Shown piece by piece: positions 9,850 to 18,279 of a DNA stretch of 64,000 bases (positions are counted from its first letter, which is position 1; each line of letters begins with the position of its first letter). A model generated the notes under the pieces. It was not told where the DNA came from, ran no database searches, and saw nothing but the letters and a program-made list of their open reading frames with translations. The stretch is from an uncultured Lachnospiraceae bacterium (GTDB lineage Bacteria; Bacillota; Clostridia; Lachnospirales; Lachnospiraceae): positions 1 through 64,000 of the forward strand of contig CAMWXB010000008.1 of assembly GCA_947178125.1 (NCBI GenBank), in the 5' to 3' direction. Made by a program: the position numbers and the translations under genes.

Positions 9850-10518
9850 ATGAGATATTTTTTTGAATCCAAAGTGGAGAAGCGTGACAAGGGATACATA
9901 ATCGATCTTCCCTTTAACGTATGGGAGGTGTGCAAGCAGAGAGATGTGATTCAGGGCGATCTGGTGCTGGATAATAAGATTATTGACTGCGAGCTTCATC
10001 CCAAAGAGAAGGGCAATTATGAAATCTATATTCAGGACGAAGAAGCAGTGAGTGTGGAACTTGGGGTGGCTCATAAGATACTGCTTCATGTCAATGGTTC
10101 CCTGATCCGTATGGACCAGAACAGCCCATACAGCTTCGAGAATCCGGTTCGTAAAATCGACAGTATTGATGTAATTAAACTGCCGGAAGACGGGCTTTGC
10201 GGGCAGGCCTGTGTGGCGATGCTGGCAGGCGTTACGATTGCCGAGGTCATCAGCGTTATGGACTGCCGGGAATGGCAGGCTACGATGGGACGTGTAATTT
10301 CTGCGTTGAATTATTACGGTATTGACCATACGGATATTATCATGTATACGGAAGGACGGGAAACAGTACTGCCGAAATGCGCGATCCTGATGGAGAGAAT
10401 GGGACGTTTCTGCCACTATCTGGTACACTTTGATGGAAAATATTACGATTCCCATGCGGGCATAATGACGGAGTATGATACCAGCAAGCTGTTGGGATAT
10501 TTGGAGATTAAATGCTAG
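9850..10518 (+). CDS. DUF1905-like domain plus C39-like papain-fold protein
   Basis: Two-part protein of 222 residues. The first half resembles a DUF1905-type small beta barrel ('GYIIDLPFNVWEV'). The second half looks like a peptidase C39-like/papain fold: 'DGLCGQACVAMLAG' would hold the catalytic cysteine, and 'HYLVHFDGKYYDSHAG' the histidine and acidic residue. There is no signal peptide, so it is likely cytoplasmic. Substrate unknown. The track begins at 9760, but GGAGG just before ATG 9850 sets the start. The TAG stop is inside the first helix of repeat element A. Confidence 0.75.
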   Translation: MRYFFESKVEKRDKGYIIDLPFNVWEVCKQRDVIQGDLVLDNKIIDCELHPKEKGNYEIYIQDEEAVSVELGVAHKILLHVNGSLIRMDQNSPYSFENPVRKIDSIDVIKLPEDGLCGQACVAMLAGVTIAEVISVMDCREWQATMGRVISALNYYGIDHTDIIMYTEGRETVLPKCAILMERMGRFCHYLVHFDGKYYDSHAGIMTEYDTSKLLGYLEIKC

Positions 10519-10649
10519 CGTGAGAAGAACTTCTAGAGCTCACAGCAAAGGCTGTTTCGCTAAGAAGTTCTACGATTTGCCGAAGGCAAATCTTTCTCAC
10601 GCTGGAGAATGCCTAAAAAGCGGCATTCTCCCTGACAAACTTGTTTGTC
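10517..10649 (+). repeat. Structured repeat family 2, copy A
   Basis: Multi-stem fold that starts within the TAG stop of the preceding gene. P1 pairs AGCGTGAGAA (10517-10526) with TTCTCACGCT (10594-10603). P2 pairs GAACTTCT (10527-10534) with AGAAGTTC (10563-10570) around a CAGC/GCTG hairpin. P4 is TTTGCC-gaa-GGCAAA. Hairpin P5 pairs GGAGAATGCC (10604-10613) with GGCATTCTCC (10622-10631), followed by GACAAAC-tt-GTTTGTC. Related copies are at 23.45, 24.0, 30.4 and 51.75 kb. A 13-base fragment TAGTGTGAGAAGA recurs at about 10690. Confidence 0.8.
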
Positions 10650-10717
10650 TTGAGATTTTGAGATTCGGCAATGCGGAATCATGGAGGTTAGTGTGAGAAG
10701 ATACACAGGATAGCAAT

Positions 10718-10775
10718 AGGGGACGGTATTTCTGCCTGCAAGCATTGTCAGATGGATATGCCGCCCCTTTTTTAG
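10718..10775 (+). terminator. Possible terminator upstream of FHA gene
   Basis: AGGGGACGGTAT can pair with ATGCCGCCCCTTTTTT with one bulge, then a T-run. The loop is long, about 25 bases, so this is a moderate call. Confidence 0.5.
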
Positions 10776-10802
10776 AAGAGAGCGGGACATGGGGGAAAAA
10801 GG

Positions 10803-11123
10803 ATGCAGAAGGTACGTTTGATAGGGTGTTATGGAATCTTTGAAGATATGGTGCTGGAAGTGGAGAAGGAAATAACGATAGGCCGTAATGCGGGTCTGTG
10901 CCAGCTGGTCTATCCGGAAACGGCAAGGGGCATCAGCGGGACGCACTGTAAGATAGAGAATACGGACAGCGGCGTGTTTCTGACAGACCTTCATTCGACG
11001 AACGGTACCTTTCTTGCGGACGGAACAAAACTTGCACCGGACAGACCGCTGCCGCTGTTGGACGGACAGGGTTTTTATCTTGGCAGCAGAGAAAATGCGT
11101 TTGATGTTATGATCGGTCAGTAA
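10803..11123 (+). CDS. Stand-alone FHA domain protein
   Basis: A single forkhead-associated domain of 106 residues, the fold that binds phosphothreonine peptides. The key motifs are 'ITIGRNAG', 'ISGTHCKIE' and 'DLHSTNGTFL', so the phosphopeptide-binding loops look intact. There is no membrane segment or second domain. A partner kinase is not present in this window. It is preceded by AAAAGG and flanked by hairpins on both sides, so it is probably transcribed alone. The role is unknown; adaptor in Ser/Thr phosphorylation signalling is inferred from the family only. Confidence 0.87.
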   Translation: MQKVRLIGCYGIFEDMVLEVEKEITIGRNAGLCQLVYPETARGISGTHCKIENTDSGVFLTDLHSTNGTFLADGTKLAPDRPLPLLDGQGFYLGSRENAFDVMIGQ

Positions 11124-11157
11124 GGTTTGAGATGTTCTATTTGACTTTGAGAGAGAA

Positions 11158-11197
11158 AGAGAGGCGGCCTGTGTTTTTTTGCAGCCTCTCTTTTATT
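11158..11197 (+). terminator. Terminator after FHA gene
   Basis: An AGAGAGGC arm and a GCCTCTCTTTTATT arm form a stem around a T-rich loop and end in T residues, 35 bases after the FHA stop. Confidence 0.7.
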
Positions 11198-11252
11198 AAA
11201 TATATATGCCTGCGGATGGGCGAAAGTGGATTGATCAGAAGGAGTGATTATT

Positions 11253-12689
11253 ATGTATGACGTAATTGTAATTGGAGCGGGCGTATCGGGGGCAGCAGCA
11301 GCCCGTGAGTTATCCCGTTATAAAGCCCGGATATGTGTGATTGAAAAAGAGGAAGATGTCTGCTGTGGTACTTCTAAAGCTAACAGTGCGATCGTGCATG
11401 CCGGTTATGATGCGGCTCCGGGGTCTCTCAAAGCGAAACTGAATGTACGCGGGAATCAGATGATGGGTGAGCTTGCAAAAGATCTGGATTTTTTATTTAA
11501 AAGGAACGGTTCGCTTGTAATCTGTACAGCGGAAGAGGACTTATCTGCTCTGCAGGAACTCTATGAGAGAGGTCAGATAAACGGCGTCAAAGATCTGCGC
11601 ATATTGAGTAGGGAAGAGACACTTACGATGGAGCCGAATGTGACAGATTGTGTGTGTGCTGCTTTGTATGCGCCAACGGCAGGAATCATATGTCCGTTTG
11701 AATTAAATATTGCATTGGCTGAAAATGCGTACACAAATGGGGTGGAATTCAGGTTTGATACGGAAGTAGAAAAAATCGTAAAATCGGAAGAAGGATATGA
11801 ACTGCATACAAACAAGGGGATATTCAGAACGAAATATGTAGTGAATGCAGCCGGAGTATATGCGGATGAACTTCACAACATGGTAAGCGAAAAGAAAATC
11901 CGTATTATGCCGCGGCGGGGGGATTACTGTCTGTTGGATAAGGCGGCAGGGAGTCATGTGGAAAGAACTGTTTTTGCACTGCCAGGAAAATTCGGAAAGG
12001 GAATCCTCGTTACACCTACGGTTCATGGTAATCTTCTGGTCGGACCTACCGCGATTGATGTAGAAGATAAGGAAGGAATAAACACCAGTAGAGAGGGCTT
12101 GGAACAGGTCATGGAAAAAGCCGGACTGAATGTGAAGAATCTTCCAATGAGACAGGTGATCACATCTTTTGCCGGACTGCGGGCGCACGAAGAACAGGGG
12201 GATTTTTTGATAGGGGAAGCAGAAGATGCGAAGGGATTCATTGATTGTGCCGGGATTGAATCACCGGGAATCGCAAGCTGTCCGGCAATCGGGGAAATGG
12301 TGGCGCAGATCATAAGAGACAGAATGGGGTTGGAGGAAAAGGATAACTTTATCTCCACCAGAAAGGGAATCCGAAGGCCGGCTGACCTCAGTAAAGAAGA
12401 GAGGAATGAATTAATCGGAAAAGAGCCCGCCTATGGCAGCATCGTCTGCCGCTGCGAGATGATCACGGAGGGGGAGATTATTGATGCGGTCAGACGGCCG
12501 CTTGGGGCGAAATCTTTGGACGGTATAAAGCGCAGGACAAGGGCAGGAATGGGACGGTGCCAGTCGGGGTTCTGCTCGCCGCGAGTGATGGAAATATTGG
12601 CAAGAGAGCGGGATATGAGTATGTTTGATATCACGAAATCCGGCGGGAAATCGCAGATTGTTGTCGGAATCAATAAGGACGCGTTATGA
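11253..12689 (+). CDS. FAD-dependent oxidoreductase, GlpA/LhgO-like with BFD [2Fe-2S] domain
   Basis: N-terminal FAD-binding Rossmann motif 'IVIGAGVSGAAAARELS' with a DAO-type oxidase fold. A C-terminal BFD-like domain carries four cysteines, 'CRCEMITEGEI' and 'GRCQSGFC', that would hold a [2Fe-2S] cluster. Relatives oxidise glycerol-3-phosphate or 2-hydroxy acids and pass electrons to partner flavoproteins. With the next two genes it makes the Firmicutes FAD/FAD/DUF1667 operon often annotated as anaerobic glycerol-3-phosphate dehydrogenase; no glpK or glpF is seen here, so the substrate stays open. AAGGAG precedes ATG 11253 (the track starts at GTG 11244); 478 residues. Confidence 0.88.
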   Translation: MYDVIVIGAGVSGAAAARELSRYKARICVIEKEEDVCCGTSKANSAIVHAGYDAAPGSLKAKLNVRGNQMMGELAKDLDFLFKRNGSLVICTAEEDLSALQELYERGQINGVKDLRILSREETLTMEPNVTDCVCAALYAPTAGIICPFELNIALAENAYTNGVEFRFDTEVEKIVKSEEGYELHTNKGIFRTKYVVNAAGVYADELHNMVSEKKIRIMPRRGDYCLLDKAAGSHVERTVFALPGKFGKGILVTPTVHGNLLVGPTAIDVEDKEGINTSREGLEQVMEKAGLNVKNLPMRQVITSFAGLRAHEEQGDFLIGEAEDAKGFIDCAGIESPGIASCPAIGEMVAQIIRDRMGLEEKDNFISTRKGIRRPADLSKEERNELIGKEPAYGSIVCRCEMITEGEIIDAVRRPLGAKSLDGIKRRTRAGMGRCQSGFCSPRVMEILARERDMSMFDITKSGGKSQIVVGINKDAL

Positions 12690-12702
12690 GGAGGCGGCGG
12701 AT

Positions 12703-13971
12703 ATGAAACAGTATGATATTGTTATCATCGGCGGCGGCCCGGCCGGTCTGGCGGCGGCGGTTTCTGCAAAGAAGAATGGAATAGACCGTATTTTGATCCT
12801 GGAACGGGATAAGGAACTGGGCGGTATTTTGAACCAGTGTATTCATAATGGTTTCGGGCTTCATACTTTTCAGGAGGAACTGACGGGACCAGAGTATGCC
12901 GACCGCTTTATTGAGCAGGTAAAGGAACTGGATATTGCATATAAATTAAATACAATGGTCATGGATATCAGCCGGGAGAAAGTGGTAACGGCAATGAACC
13001 GGGAAGACGGCCTGTTTGATGTTCAGGCGAAAGCCGTTATTTTGGCGATGGGATGCCGGGAGAGAGCCAGAGGGGCATTGAATATACCGGGATTTCGCCC
13101 GGCTGGCATCTACTCGGCGGGGACGGCACAGCGGCTGGTCAATATGGAAGGCTATATGCCGGGCAGGGAGGTCGTCATTCTCGGTTCCGGTGATATCGGA
13201 CTGATCATGGCAAGAAGAATGACGCTGGAAGGGGCGAAAGTCAAGGTAGTAGCCGAGCTTATGCCCTATTCAGGCGGCCTGAAAAGGAATATCGTGCAGT
13301 GTCTGGACGATTATGGGATTCCATTAAAATTGAGCCATACGGTAATCGATATTAAGGGAAAAGAACGGGTGGAAGGCATTACACTTGCGGAAGTTGACAA
13401 GGGCGGAAAACCTGTTCCGGGAACAGAGGAATTTTATTCCTGTGACACGCTTCTGCTTTCGGTGGGGCTGATACCGGAGAATGAAATTTCTGAGAAAATA
13501 GGTGTGGAAATGAATCGGGCCACTTCAGGACCTAAGGTAAACGAAAGTTTAGAAACAAATATCAAAGGTGTATTTGCCTGCGGTAATGTGCTTCATGTGC
13601 ATGATCTGGTAGATTTCGTATCGGAAGAAGCCGCGGCAGCAGGAAAGAACGCGGCATCCTATGTGAAGAAAGAGCATCCGGAAGAAAGAAACGGGCGGGA
13701 AATCCGGCTGAATCCGGAGAACGGTGTCAGATACACGGTTCCGGTCACGATCAATACCGCGCGCATGGATGATGAACTGACAGTGCGGTTTCGTGTAGAC
13801 GGGGTGTATAAGAATTGTTATGTGAGCGCTTATTTTGACGGGGAAAGGGTGCTCCACAGAAGGCGTCAGGTAGTGGCGCCGGGAGAAATGGAAGAGATGA
13901 AACTGACCAGAGAACAGCTTCTTCAATATCCGGATTTAGAAACGATAACCGTAAAAGTCGAGGAGGAATAA
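12703..13971 (+). CDS. NAD(P)/FAD-dependent oxidoreductase, second subunit
   Basis: Pyridine-nucleotide-disulfide-type flavoprotein with two dinucleotide folds: FAD 'IVIIGGGPAGLAAAVSA' at the N-terminus and NAD(P) 'VVILGSGDIGLIMARRM' near residue 155. A second FAD motif 'GVFACGNVLHVHDLVDFV' lies further on. It lacks a redox-active CxxC of thioredoxin reductases. It most likely transfers electrons between the upstream GlpA-like subunit and NAD or another carrier. GAGGAGG just before ATG 12703 fixes the start; the 78-base upstream extension in the track overlaps the previous gene. It ends two bases before the DUF1667 gene. Confidence 0.88.
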   Translation: MKQYDIVIIGGGPAGLAAAVSAKKNGIDRILILERDKELGGILNQCIHNGFGLHTFQEELTGPEYADRFIEQVKELDIAYKLNTMVMDISREKVVTAMNREDGLFDVQAKAVILAMGCRERARGALNIPGFRPAGIYSAGTAQRLVNMEGYMPGREVVILGSGDIGLIMARRMTLEGAKVKVVAELMPYSGGLKRNIVQCLDDYGIPLKLSHTVIDIKGKERVEGITLAEVDKGGKPVPGTEEFYSCDTLLLSVGLIPENEISEKIGVEMNRATSGPKVNESLETNIKGVFACGNVLHVHDLVDFVSEEAAAAGKNAASYVKKEHPEERNGREIRLNPENGVRYTVPVTINTARMDDELTVRFRVDGVYKNCYVSAYFDGERVLHRRRQVVAPGEMEEMKLTREQLLQYPDLETITVKVEEE

Positions 13972-13973
13972 GG

Positions 13974-14351
13974 ATGGAAGAAAAGAATCTGACCTGTATT
14001 AACTGTCCTATTGGATGTTCCCTTACGGTCGAGATGGAGGGGGAACAGGTAATCAAAGTCAGCGGAAATACCTGTAAGCGCGGAGAAATCTATGCCCGTA
14101 AGGAAGTAACGAATCCGACCAGGATCGTAACATCCACCGTGAAAGTGGTAAACGGACAGTCGGATATGGTATCGGTGAAAACAAAAGAGGATATTCCTAA
14201 GGGGAAGATTTTTGATTGTGTAAGAGCGCTGAAAAATGTGCAGGTGGAAGCACCTGTCCGTATTGGAGATGTGATTGTGAAGAATATTGCAGATACGGGT
14301 GTGGATGTTGTTGTAACAAAGAATGTTGAGGTGTCAAGAAAAAATACTTGA
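13974..14351 (+). CDS. DUF1667 domain protein, third subunit of oxidoreductase operon
   Basis: Small 125-residue protein with an N-terminal cysteine motif 'CINCPIGCSLTVEMEGE' and a following cysteine in 'GNTCKRGEIYA', likely a metal or Fe-S site. This DUF1667 family nearly always follows the two flavoproteins above and is thought to be a subunit of the same enzyme. It starts two bases after the previous stop. Its own TGA stop overlaps the -35 box of the next promoter. Confidence 0.88.
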   Translation: MEEKNLTCINCPIGCSLTVEMEGEQVIKVSGNTCKRGEIYARKEVTNPTRIVTSTVKVVNGQSDMVSVKTKEDIPKGKIFDCVRALKNVQVEAPVRIGDVIVKNIADTGVDVVVTKNVEVSRKNT

Positions 14352-14376
14352 CACCTGTTCCCCAATATAGTAAAAT
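14348..14376 (+). promoter_or_regulatory. Promoter for ylxM-ffh operon
   Basis: TTGACA (14348-14353), a 17-base spacer and TAAAAT (14371-14376): a near-consensus sigma-A promoter. The -35 box includes the stop codon of the DUF1667 gene. Confidence 0.8.
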
Positions 14377-14420
14377 GGCAAAGGTCAGGCAGTAGAAAAT
14401 AATCCGATGGGAGAAGAATC

Positions 14421-14774
14421 ATGGAGAAAATCGTAGAACAGGGTTTGCTGTATGATTTTTATGGAGAATTGCTGACAGAGCACCAGAGACAGATTTATGA
14501 AGGAATCGTATATGAAAACCTTTCCCTGAGTGAAATCGCTGAAGAGCAGGGAATCAGCAGACAGGGCGTGCACGATCTCGTGAAGCGCTGCGACAGGGCA
14601 CTGCTGGGATATGAGAAAAAATTAAAGCTGATTGCCAGATTTATGAAGATCAAAGAACAGATTCAGAAAATAGATGATCTATCCAGAGAATATGAGCGGA
14701 ACGAGGTAAGCGACAAGGCAGAATACTGCAGGAAGCTGCGGCAGCTGTCCGCAGAAATTCTGGAAACATTATAA
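14421..14774 (+). CDS. ylxM: YlxM/UPF0122 DNA-binding protein
   Basis: 117-residue helix-turn-helix protein resembling sigma-70 region 4 ('LSLSEIAEEQGISRQGVHDLVKRC'). The YlxM family is conserved next to ffh in Firmicutes and is reported to interact with SRP components. Here it is the first gene after a strong promoter and ends 18 bases before ffh, so it is probably co-transcribed with the SRP GTPase. A DNA-binding or regulatory role is inferred from the fold. Confidence 0.93.
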   Translation: MEKIVEQGLLYDFYGELLTEHQRQIYEGIVYENLSLSEIAEEQGISRQGVHDLVKRCDRALLGYEKKLKLIARFMKIKEQIQKIDDLSREYERNEVSDKAEYCRKLRQLSAEILETL

Positions 14775-14792
14775 GAAAGATTGGAGTCCTAT

Positions 14793-16154
14793 ATGGCATT
14801 TGAAAGTTTAACGGATAAACTGCAGAATGTATTCAAAAATTTGAGAAGTAAAGGCCGTTTAACAGAAGAGGATGTCAAAATTGCTTTAAAAGAAGTTAAA
14901 ATGGCGCTGTTAGAGGCGGATGTCAATTTCAAGGTCGTGAAGCAGTTCGTGAAATCAGTAGAAGAGCGGGCTGTCGGGCAGGATGTTTTAAATGGCCTGA
15001 ATCCCGGACAGATGGTCATCAAGATCGTGAATGAAGAAATGATCAGTCTGATGGGTTCGGATACGACGGAAATTCAGATGCAGCCCGGTAAGGCAATCAC
15101 CGTTATCATGATGTGCGGCCTGCAGGGTGCCGGTAAGACGACGACAACAGCGAAAATAGCAGGAAAGTTAAAACTGAAAGGCAAAAAATCACTGCTTGTT
15201 GCCTGCGATGTATACAGACCGGCAGCCATCAGGCAGCTGCAGATTAACGGAGAGAAACAGCAGGTTGATGTCTTTTCCTTAGGCGAACATCATAAACCCG
15301 TGGATATTGCCAAAGCGGCATTGGAACATGCGAAAAAGGAAGGCCACAACGTGGTGATTCTGGATACCGCAGGCCGGCTTCATATCGATGAAGAAATGAT
15401 GGCAGAACTTCAGGAGATCAAGGCCAATGTAGATGTGCATCAGACGCTTCTCGTTGTGGATGCCATGACCGGTCAGGATGCGGTCAATGTTGCCAAAGAT
15501 TTTGATGAAAAAGTAGGCATTGACGGCGTGATCTTATCTAAGATGGATGGCGATTCCAGAGGCGGTGCCGCATTATCCATTAAGGCGGTGACGGGAAAAC
15601 CGGTCCTGTATGTCGGTATGGGCGAAAAGCTTTCCGACTTGGAACAGTTCTATCCGGACCGTATGGCTAACCGTATTCTGGGCATGGGTGATGTGCTTAC
15701 CCTGATCGAGAAGGCTCAGCAGAATATCGATATTGATGAAGAAAAAGAAAAACAGATGGCGGCCCGGATGAAAAAGGGCAAATTCGATTTTGACGACTAT
15801 CTGGAAAGCATGAAGCAGATGCGGAACATGGGGGGCATTTCCAGCATCTTAGGAATGCTTGGCATGGGAAAACAGATGGGCGATATCGAAGGAATGATCG
15901 ATGAAAAACAGATGAGCAGAATGGAAGCCATCGTTTTGAGCATGACGCCGCAGGAGCGGCAGAATCCCAAGTTGCTCAATCCGAGCAGAAAGCACCGGAT
16001 TGCCAAAGGCGCCGGCGTGGATATCAGCGTGGTGAACAGGTTCATCAAACAATTTGAACAATCCCAGAAAATGATGAAACAGATGCCGGGGATGCTCGGC
16101 GGCGGCAAAAAAGGACGCGGGATGTTCGGCGGTATGGGAAAACTCCCTTTTTAG
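14793..16154 (+). CDS. ffh: Signal recognition particle protein Ffh
   Basis: SRP54 GTPase that binds signal sequences and 4.5S/6S RNA. N-terminal four-helix N domain, G domain with '[16 protein letters not shown]' (about 108), '[13 protein letters not shown]' and '[13 protein letters not shown]', and a methionine-rich M domain from about residue 300 ('[15 protein letters not shown]') that binds hydrophobic signals. At 453 residues it is full length. The track begins at TTG 14781; TTGGAG six bases before ATG 14793 favours the latter. Its receptor FtsY is at 4.5 kb. Confidence 0.98.
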   Translation: MAFESLTDKLQNVFKNLRSKGRLTEEDVKIALKEVKMALLEADVNFKVVKQFVKSVEERAVGQDVLNGLNPGQMVIKIVNEEMISLMGSDTTEIQMQPGKAITVIMMCGLQGAGKTTTTAKIAGKLKLKGKKSLLVACDVYRPAAIRQLQINGEKQQVDVFSLGEHHKPVDIAKAALEHAKKEGHNVVILDTAGRLHIDEEMMAELQEIKANVDVHQTLLVVDAMTGQDAVNVAKDFDEKVGIDGVILSKMDGDSRGGAALSIKAVTGKPVLYVGMGEKLSDLEQFYPDRMANRILGMGDVLTLIEKAQQNIDIDEEKEKQMAARMKKGKFDFDDYLESMKQMRNMGGISSILGMLGMGKQMGDIEGMIDEKQMSRMEAIVLSMTPQERQNPKLLNPSRKHRIAKGAGVDISVVNRFIKQFEQSQKMMKQMPGMLGGGKKGRGMFGGMGKLPF

Positions 16155-16198
16155 GGCTTTTCAAATATAATATTATTTTTTACAATGGAGGCAGAAAA

Positions 16199-16441
16199 AT
16201 GGCAGTTAAGATCAGATTAAGAAGAATGGGAAAGAAGAAAAATCCTTTTTACAGAATTGTAGTTGCAGATTCCAGATCTCCGAGAGACGGAAGATGTATT
16301 GCTGAAATCGGAACTTATGATCCCAACACAGATCCAAGCACCTATAAGTTGGATGAGGAAGCAGCGAAGAAGTGGATCGCTGACGGTGCACAGCCTACGG
16401 AAGTTGTTAATAAGATTTTCAAGAATGCGGGAATTATTTAA
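16199..16441 (+). CDS. rpsP: 30S ribosomal protein S16
   Basis: Small-subunit assembly protein of 80 residues starting '[16 protein letters not shown]' and containing the conserved '[14 protein letters not shown]'. GGAGG lies ahead of the ATG. It is the first of a ribosome-maturation block (rpsP-khpA-rimM-trmD-rplS) that matches the Bacillus order. Confidence 0.98.
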   Translation: MAVKIRLRRMGKKKNPFYRIVVADSRSPRDGRCIAEIGTYDPNTDPSTYKLDEEAAKKWIADGAQPTEVVNKIFKNAGII

Positions 16442-16486
16442 GCATACGAGAGGGAATTGGTTCATTGTACTTCTGGAGGTAAATTT

Positions 16487-16714
16487 ATGAAGGAATTGGT
16501 TGAAGTAATTGCAAAAGCGCTTGTGGATTATCCGGATGAAGTCGTTGTAACACAGAAGGAGGATGGGAAAAATATTACCATAGAACTTCATGTTGCAGCG
16601 TCCGATATGGGTAAGGTCATAGGAAAGCAGGGACGAATTGCCAAAGCAATCCGCTCGGTAGTAAAAGCAGCATCATCCAAAGATAACAAAAGAGTGGATG
16701 TAGAAATTATTTAA
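16487..16714 (+). CDS. khpA: KH domain RNA-binding protein KhpA (YlqC)
   Basis: A 75-residue single KH domain with the GxxG loop in 'VIGKQGRIAKAIRSVV'. The family binds RNA, pairs with KhpB/Jag in other Firmicutes and influences cell division and mRNA levels. The track's upstream extension is unlikely: CTGGAGG stands before ATG 16487. It sits between rpsP and rimM as in Bacillus and is followed by a hairpin terminator. Confidence 0.94.
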   Translation: MKELVEVIAKALVDYPDEVVVTQKEDGKNITIELHVAASDMGKVIGKQGRIAKAIRSVVKAASSKDNKRVDVEII

Positions 16715-16720
16715 AGTCTG

Positions 16721-16754
16721 ACGGCCTCATGAAGTTTTCGTGAGGCTGTTTTTA
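16721..16754 (+). terminator. Terminator between khpA and rimM
   Basis: ACGGCCTCA pairs with TGAGGCTGT (one G-U) around an 11-base loop and ends in TTTTT. It may attenuate transcription inside the operon. Confidence 0.8.
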
Positions 16755-16775
16755 AAGTGTGAGAAGAAAGGTATA

Positions 16776-17294
16776 ATGACAGGCATGATATCAGAATTGC
16801 AGGTTGGTGTGGTCACACAGACACATGGCATCCGGGGAGAAGTCAAGGTTTTTCCGACGACGGATGATGTGAACCGCTTTAAGAAATTAAAAGAGGTCAT
16901 TTTGGAAACGGAAAAGGAGCGTTTGACGCTGACGGTCGAGGGTGTCAAATTTTTTAAACAGTATGTTATCCTGAAATTTAAGGAATATGATTCCATTAAT
17001 GATATAGAGAAATATAAAGGCGCCAGGCTGCTCGTGCCGAGGGAAAAAGCAGTAAAACTGCAAAAGGATGAGTATTTTGTCGCCGATCTGATCGGAATGC
17101 AGGTTGTTACGGAGGACGGAGCGCCTTTTGGAAACCTGAAAAATGTGCTGGGGACTGGAGCGAACGATGTCTATGTCGTGGAAACGGCAGAGGGGAAGGA
17201 AGTTATGCTTCCGGCAATCAAAGAATGTGTTCTGCAGATAGATATGGAAAAAGGAGTCATTACGGTGCACATTATGGATGGATTGCTGGATTAG
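16776..17294 (+). CDS. rimM: Ribosome maturation factor RimM
   Basis: Assists 30S head assembly by binding S19. The N-terminal RimM barrel starts 'LQVGVVTQTHGIRGEVKV', and the C-terminal PRC-barrel has 'YFVADLIGMQVVTEDG' and 'EVMLPAIKECVLQID'. Length from ATG 16776 is 172 residues, normal for the family. AGAAAGG before 16776 supports this start rather than 16740 in the track. A 122-base gap follows before trmD; GACGA right after the stop can pair with TCGTC some 60 bases later, so the spacer may fold. Confidence 0.95.
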   Translation: MTGMISELQVGVVTQTHGIRGEVKVFPTTDDVNRFKKLKEVILETEKERLTLTVEGVKFFKQYVILKFKEYDSINDIEKYKGARLLVPREKAVKLQKDEYFVADLIGMQVVTEDGAPFGNLKNVLGTGANDVYVVETAEGKEVMLPAIKECVLQIDMEKGVITVHIMDGLLD

Positions 17295-17416
17295 GACGAA
17301 ATTATTTCCGCGGGCAGCGAGCCAGGCAGCCTGTTTGCAGCGGGGGTTTGACTCGTCTTGCACATAGCGTACGGTGTTCACACGAAAAATCCGCAGGTTG
17401 AGAATGAGGGATTAAG

Positions 17417-18166
17417 ATGTTAGGTTTTCATGTACTGACGCTTTTTCCGGAGATGGTCATGCAGGGGCTGCATACCAGCATACTGGGCAGAGCTGTCGGA
17501 AAGCAATGTATTTCAATAGAAGCTGTTAATATTAGAGACTATACGACGGATAAGCATGGAAAAGTGGATGATTATACTTATGGAGGCGGTGCAGGGATGC
17601 TGATGCAGGCGCAGCCCGTTTATGATGCCTATCTGTCGGTAGCCCGGAAATTGGAAGGAAATCCCAGAGTCATCTATGTAACGCCGCAGGGAAAGACTTT
17701 TCATCAGGAAATGGCAAAAGAACTGGCAAAAGAAGAGGAACTGATTTTTCTCTGCGGACATTATGAAGGAGTCGATGAGCGTGTTCTGGAAGAAATCGTT
17801 ACGGACTATGTCTCTATCGGGGATTATGTACTGACAGGCGGTGAACTTCCGGCAATGGTGATGATCGATGCCATTGCAAGGCTGGTTCCTGGCGTGCTGC
17901 ACAACGATGAGTCGGCGACGACGGAATCCTTTCACAACGATCTGCTGGAGTATCCGCAATATTCCCGTCCGGAGGTCTGGCGGGATAAGAGAGTGCCTGA
18001 GATACTGCTTTCGGGAAATCATGCGAAAGTGGATGAATGGCGGCTGGAGCAGTCCATTGAGCGTACGAAACGGCTGCGGCCGGATTTGTATGAGAAGTGG
18101 GCAGGGCGGAATGTCACAGGAGTGAGCAAAGGAGTGAAACACCAAGGAGTGAAACAGCAAAATTAA
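17417..18166 (+). CDS. trmD: tRNA (guanine-37-N1)-methyltransferase TrmD
   Basis: SPOUT-class enzyme methylating G37 next to the anticodon using S-adenosylmethionine, which prevents +1 frameshifting. The knot motifs 'IFLCGHYEGVDERV' and 'SIGDYVLTGGELPAM' are clear. At 249 residues it is slightly long: the last dozen or so residues ('VSKGVKHQGVKQQN') come from a tandem DNA repeat (GGAGTGAAACA twice, a related unit before) and are probably a dispensable tail. GAGGGATTAAG precedes the ATG. Confidence 0.97.
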   Translation: MLGFHVLTLFPEMVMQGLHTSILGRAVGKQCISIEAVNIRDYTTDKHGKVDDYTYGGGAGMLMQAQPVYDAYLSVARKLEGNPRVIYVTPQGKTFHQEMAKELAKEEELIFLCGHYEGVDERVLEEIVTDYVSIGDYVLTGGELPAMVMIDAIARLVPGVLHNDESATTESFHNDLLEYPQYSRPEVWRDKRVPEILLSGNHAKVDEWRLEQSIERTKRLRPDLYEKWAGRNVTGVSKGVKHQGVKQQN

Positions 18167-18169
18167 TAC

Positions 18170-18198
18170 TTGCATTTTCCCCCTCAATATGATAAATT
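18170..18198 (+). promoter_or_regulatory. Candidate promoter for rplS
   Basis: TTGCAT (18170-18175), a 17-base spacer and TAAATT (18193-18198) just after the trmD stop. The 80-base leader that follows could host the autoregulatory site known for L19 leaders in some Firmicutes, but I cannot identify that fold here. Confidence 0.45.
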
Positions 18199-18279
18199 AT
18201 TACTGTTGCGAATAAGATGGTCCTCTGTTACAGAATGTATTAAGAACATCCAGATGATGAAAGGAGCATAGTTATAGAT

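Noticed and set aside
10475-10696. 73-codon ORF after the C39-like gene
   Set aside because: Overlaps the real gene end and reads through repeat A; shares its sequence with the false N-terminus of the ylqH ORF because both are the repeat.
17295-17416. Another family 2 repeat between rimM and trmD
   Set aside because: It folds weakly and starts at a stop codon, but lacks the GAACTTCT helix and the P5 hairpin.
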